Shown: one piece after another, positions 61,880-64,000 of the stretch
Layout of the letters: each line of letters opens with the position of its first letter
Position numbering within the stretch: position 1 is the stretch's first letter
DNA from: Paraburkholderia heleia NBRC 101817
Lineage (GTDB): Bacteria; Pseudomonadota; Gammaproteobacteria; Burkholderiales; Burkholderiaceae
Assembly (NCBI RefSeq): GCF_000739775.1
Contig: NZ_BBJH01000005.1
Span: 52,910-116,909, forward strand
Length of the DNA: 64,000 bases
Direction of reading: 5' to 3'
Notes under the pieces: model-generated
Told to the model about the DNA's origin: nothing
Seen by the model: the letters and a program-made list of their open reading frames with translations, nothing else
The model's database searches: none
Made by a program: the position numbers and the translations under genes

Positions 61880-61917
61880 AAAGAACAACGGCGCCCCCAG
61901 GGGCGCCGTTGTTCTTT
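61880..61917. terminator. Strong bidirectional terminator
   Basis: An 18-bp perfect stem, AAAGAACAACGGCGCCCC and its complement, with a 2-base loop. It lies between the DUF3331 gene and the convergent MFS gene. Confidence 0.9.
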
Positions 61918-61985
61918 CGCGGCGACAAAGTCGCCACCGTTCGCGGGCGCCGGCGCAACCGGCTCCCGCTCCAGCGGCGTACCCC

Positions 61986-63251
61986 TCACACGGTGGCGTC
62001 GCGGGCGTTTTCCTCTTCGAGCGCGTCGCGCGTCTCGGGCATCGCCAGCCAGACCATCAGCACCGCGGCAGCGCCTGCGCTCGCGAGCGCGAGGAAGCTC
62101 ACCGTGTTGCCCAGGTGATCGGCGATAAAGCCGGCAAGCGCCGTCGAAAGCGTCGCCCCGATCCCCGCCGAAAGTCCGAAGAGTCCGATACAGAGGTTGT
62201 AGCGGCCTTTGCCGCCCGCCACGTCGGCGGCGATGAGCGGCAGCATCACGCCGAACACAGCGGCCGAAAGACCGTCGAGCATCTGCACCGGCACGAGGAA
62301 GTACGGATTGCCGACGGCGGCGAACAGCAGCGCCCGCAGCGGCAGCGCGCAAAAGCCGAGAATCAGCACGGGGCGGCGCCCCCATGCCTGCGCGGTACGG
62401 CCGACCCAGGGCGACATCAGCGCGACGATGGCCTGAGGCACGATAATGCACGCCGCAATCACGAGCTGAACGTTGTCGCCCATGCCGGCCGTCACTTCGC
62501 CGGCGGCGAGGTTGAGCATCGCGGCGTTCGACAGGTGGAACAGCACCACGCAGGCCGCGAAAGTCAGCATGCGCCGGTCGCGCAGCAGGTCGAAGATCGT
62601 TTCGCGAGGTTCGCCTGCGGCTGCCGCGCCGGCCTTGCCGGGCCTGGCCGCGGGTTTGGCGTAAGCGGCGTTCTGGTCGTACTTGATCATCGCGAGCGCG
62701 ACGAGCGCGGGCAACGCGAGCGCGGCCGTCAGCCAGAACACTGAGCGCGGCGAGAAGTACTCGCCGCACAAGCCCATCAGGCCGGCGGCCACCGCGCTGC
62801 CGATCGAGGCCCAGCGCGCGTTGCGGCCGAGCCGGTCGCCCAGATTCTGGCGGCCCACCAGCGCGAGCGCGAGCGCCGCCATGGCCGGCACGAGCATGCA
62901 GCTGGCGAAGCCGTGGAAGATCTCGGCGGCCATCACCGCCACGACGGTCGGGCTCGCGGCGAGCAGGACGGCCGAGATGATGATCGCGATGATCGCCCAC
63001 GCGGCGGCCGCCTTCTTGTTGCGCAAGGCGTCCACAGCCGCGCCGCCCGGCACCTGGCTCACCATCGCGCTGATCGTGCCCACCGAAAGCGCCAGGCCGA
63101 TCTCGCCCTGGGTCCACTTGTGCGACGCCAGATACGAGGCAATGAACGGCCCGAAGCCCGTCTGCACGTTCGCCACGAAGAAGTTGAGCCAGTCGAGCGC
63201 GCGCACGCTGCGCTGGTCTGGATTGGGTTGTTGCATGGTGCCGTCCGTCAT
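61986..63251 (-). CDS. MFS transporter
   Basis: 421-residue major facilitator with 12 predicted helices. The N-terminal half has NFFVANVQTGFGPFIASYLA, and the second half has MSPWVGRTAQAWGRRPVLIL (MFS loop motif) and LIAADVAGGKGRYNLCIGLF. A charged central loop of about 30 residues separates the halves. The ATG at 63251 overlaps the stop of the PRC-barrel gene, so the two are coupled. The substrate is unknown. Confidence 0.88.
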   Translation of the reverse strand: MTDGTMQQPNPDQRSVRALDWLNFFVANVQTGFGPFIASYLASHKWTQGEIGLALSVGTISAMVSQVPGGAAVDALRNKKAAAAWAIIAIIISAVLLAASPTVVAVMAAEIFHGFASCMLVPAMAALALALVGRQNLGDRLGRNARWASIGSAVAAGLMGLCGEYFSPRSVFWLTAALALPALVALAMIKYDQNAAYAKPAARPGKAGAAAAGEPRETIFDLLRDRRMLTFAACVVLFHLSNAAMLNLAAGEVTAGMGDNVQLVIAACIIVPQAIVALMSPWVGRTAQAWGRRPVLILGFCALPLRALLFAAVGNPYFLVPVQMLDGLSAAVFGVMLPLIAADVAGGKGRYNLCIGLFGLSAGIGATLSTALAGFIADHLGNTVSFLALASAGAAAVLMVWLAMPETRDALEEENARDATV

Positions 63252-64000
63252 TTGGCACCGTGGGCATTGGCCGCGGAGGCGACGGGTGAGGCAGCGGGCG
63301 CCGCTTGCGCAGCCGGGGCGGCCGCGGCCGGCGGCGGGGCGGCGGGCGTCACCGCGTGCACCGGCTGGTCGGGCGCGTAGGGCGGTGAGGCGTCCACCTG
63401 CTGATCGCTCATTTCGAGCTGCGCCTCGAGCGTATTGTTCTTCGTGACGAAATGCAGCGCCGACCAGTCGGCCGCGATCGTGTGGCGTTTCTCGAGCGTG
63501 CCGCTCACGTCGAGCACGACGGCCTGCGGGGCGGCACTGCCGTCGAGCAGCACGTCGACCACGCGGCCCACCTTGGCGCCGTTGGCGCGTTCCACGTCCG
63601 CGTCGAGCATGGGCAGGCGCGTCGCGCTCGCCTCGGGGTTGCCGGGCTGCGGGGCGCCGGGCTTGGGCCGGTCGGGGACCTGCAGCTGGTTCGCCGGCAG
63701 GGCGAGCGTGATGGCAGGCGTTTTCGGCTGGGTATTCACGCGCACGCCGCTCCACGGGAAGTTGGCCTTGCGATCGCCAACGCCCATGAAACCCTGCAGA
63801 TTCACCACGACGTCGACGGGCTTGCCGCCAGGGCCCGTGACCATGTCGACGGCGCGGCCTACGACCTTGCCGTCGGTCTTTTGCACTTCGCTGTCGAGCA
63901 GCGTGCGGAAGGTGCCGCGTTCGAGCGTGCGCACCTGCACGAGGGGCGCCGGGGGCGGCGCCGGCGGGGCGCTTGCGGGGGCGGGCGGCGGCGGCGGCGG
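63248..64000 (-). CDS. PRC-barrel domain protein, 5' end outside window
   Basis: At least 250 residues; the frame stays open to the window edge with a Pro/Ala-rich N-terminal stretch. Two PRC-barrel-like units are visible: RTLLDSEVQKTDGKVVGRAV with DMVTGPGGKPVDVVV following, and LPMLDADVERANGAKVGRVV with DVLLDGSAAPQAVVL following. The C-terminus is Ala/Pro rich. The family often sits with membrane or photosynthetic complexes; its role here, beside an MFS transporter, is not known. Confidence 0.75.
   Translation of the reverse strand, partial: PPPPPPAPASAPPAPPPAPLVQVRTLERGTFRTLLDSEVQKTDGKVVGRAVDMVTGPGGKPVDVVVNLQGFMGVGDRKANFPWSGVRVNTQPKTPAITLALPANQLQVPDRPKPGAPQPGNPEASATRLPMLDADVERANGAKVGRVVDVLLDGSAAPQAVVLDVSGTLEKRHTIAADWSALHFVTKNNTLEAQLEMSDQQVDASPPYAPDQPVHAVTPAAPPPAAAAPAAQAAPAASPVASAANAHGAK

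Overview
The window is a high-GC chromosomal segment whose gene content points to the Burkholderiaceae, most likely Paraburkholderia or a close relative. Pointers are the FtrCD ferrous-iron genes, a HemP-type protein, two Gram-negative trimeric porins that open with QSSVTLYG, a DUF3331 protein, and the acetyl-CoA synthetase / DUF4212 / VC_2705 symporter cluster. Genes are tightly packed and many start by overlapping the previous stop codon.

Layout. 0-11 kb is rich in iron genes: the end of an ftr operon (ftrC-ftrD), hemP behind a Fur box, and a minus-strand run bfd, a 20-codon ORF, tonB, exbB and exbD behind a second Fur box, then murI and a bacterioferritin. An OsmC protein and a pirin with a divergent LysR regulator lie between them. 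11-19 kb is central metabolism and transport: class I fumarase, a YqhA-like protein, an EamA exporter, acetyl-CoA synthetase and a two-gene sodium:solute symporter.

19.6-24.7 kb is accessory and partly AT-rich. It holds a small secreted protein and a large putative antibacterial cell-wall hydrolase (M23-like, SH3 and GH19-like parts) split by a 9-base A tract. A coupled signal-peptide protein, the likely immunity factor, follows it. A second signal-peptide protein and decayed copies of both the hydrolase and the secreted gene lie alongside.

25.0-35.6 kb is a reduced prophage or integrative element of visibly lower GC, ending with excisionase and tyrosine integrase at the 3' end of tRNA-Ser(GGA). 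It keeps a tape-measure-like scrap, small zinc-finger and HNH phage proteins, tandem PrtN-like activators, and cargo: an unrecognised 275-residue protein overlapping an FRG-domain protein, then an HNH protein and a small coiled-coil protein. This cargo is the best candidate for an undescribed (possibly defence) system.

35.7-64 kb returns to ordinary chromosome. In order it holds a porin, a HIT protein, cfa, crcB and an SDR enzyme; an aromatic-amine module (aldehyde dehydrogenase, short MFS-like protein, copper amine oxidase, divergent AraC regulator, APC permease, porin); lutABC for lactate oxidation; a CPA1 antiporter with a bestrophin-like partner; an NPFG-repeat protein; a NYN nuclease; a ferritin-like protein; argO and argP; a DUF3331 protein; and an MFS transporter coupled to a PRC-barrel protein cut by the window edge.

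All calls come from reading translated sequence and motifs by eye; no database search was run.
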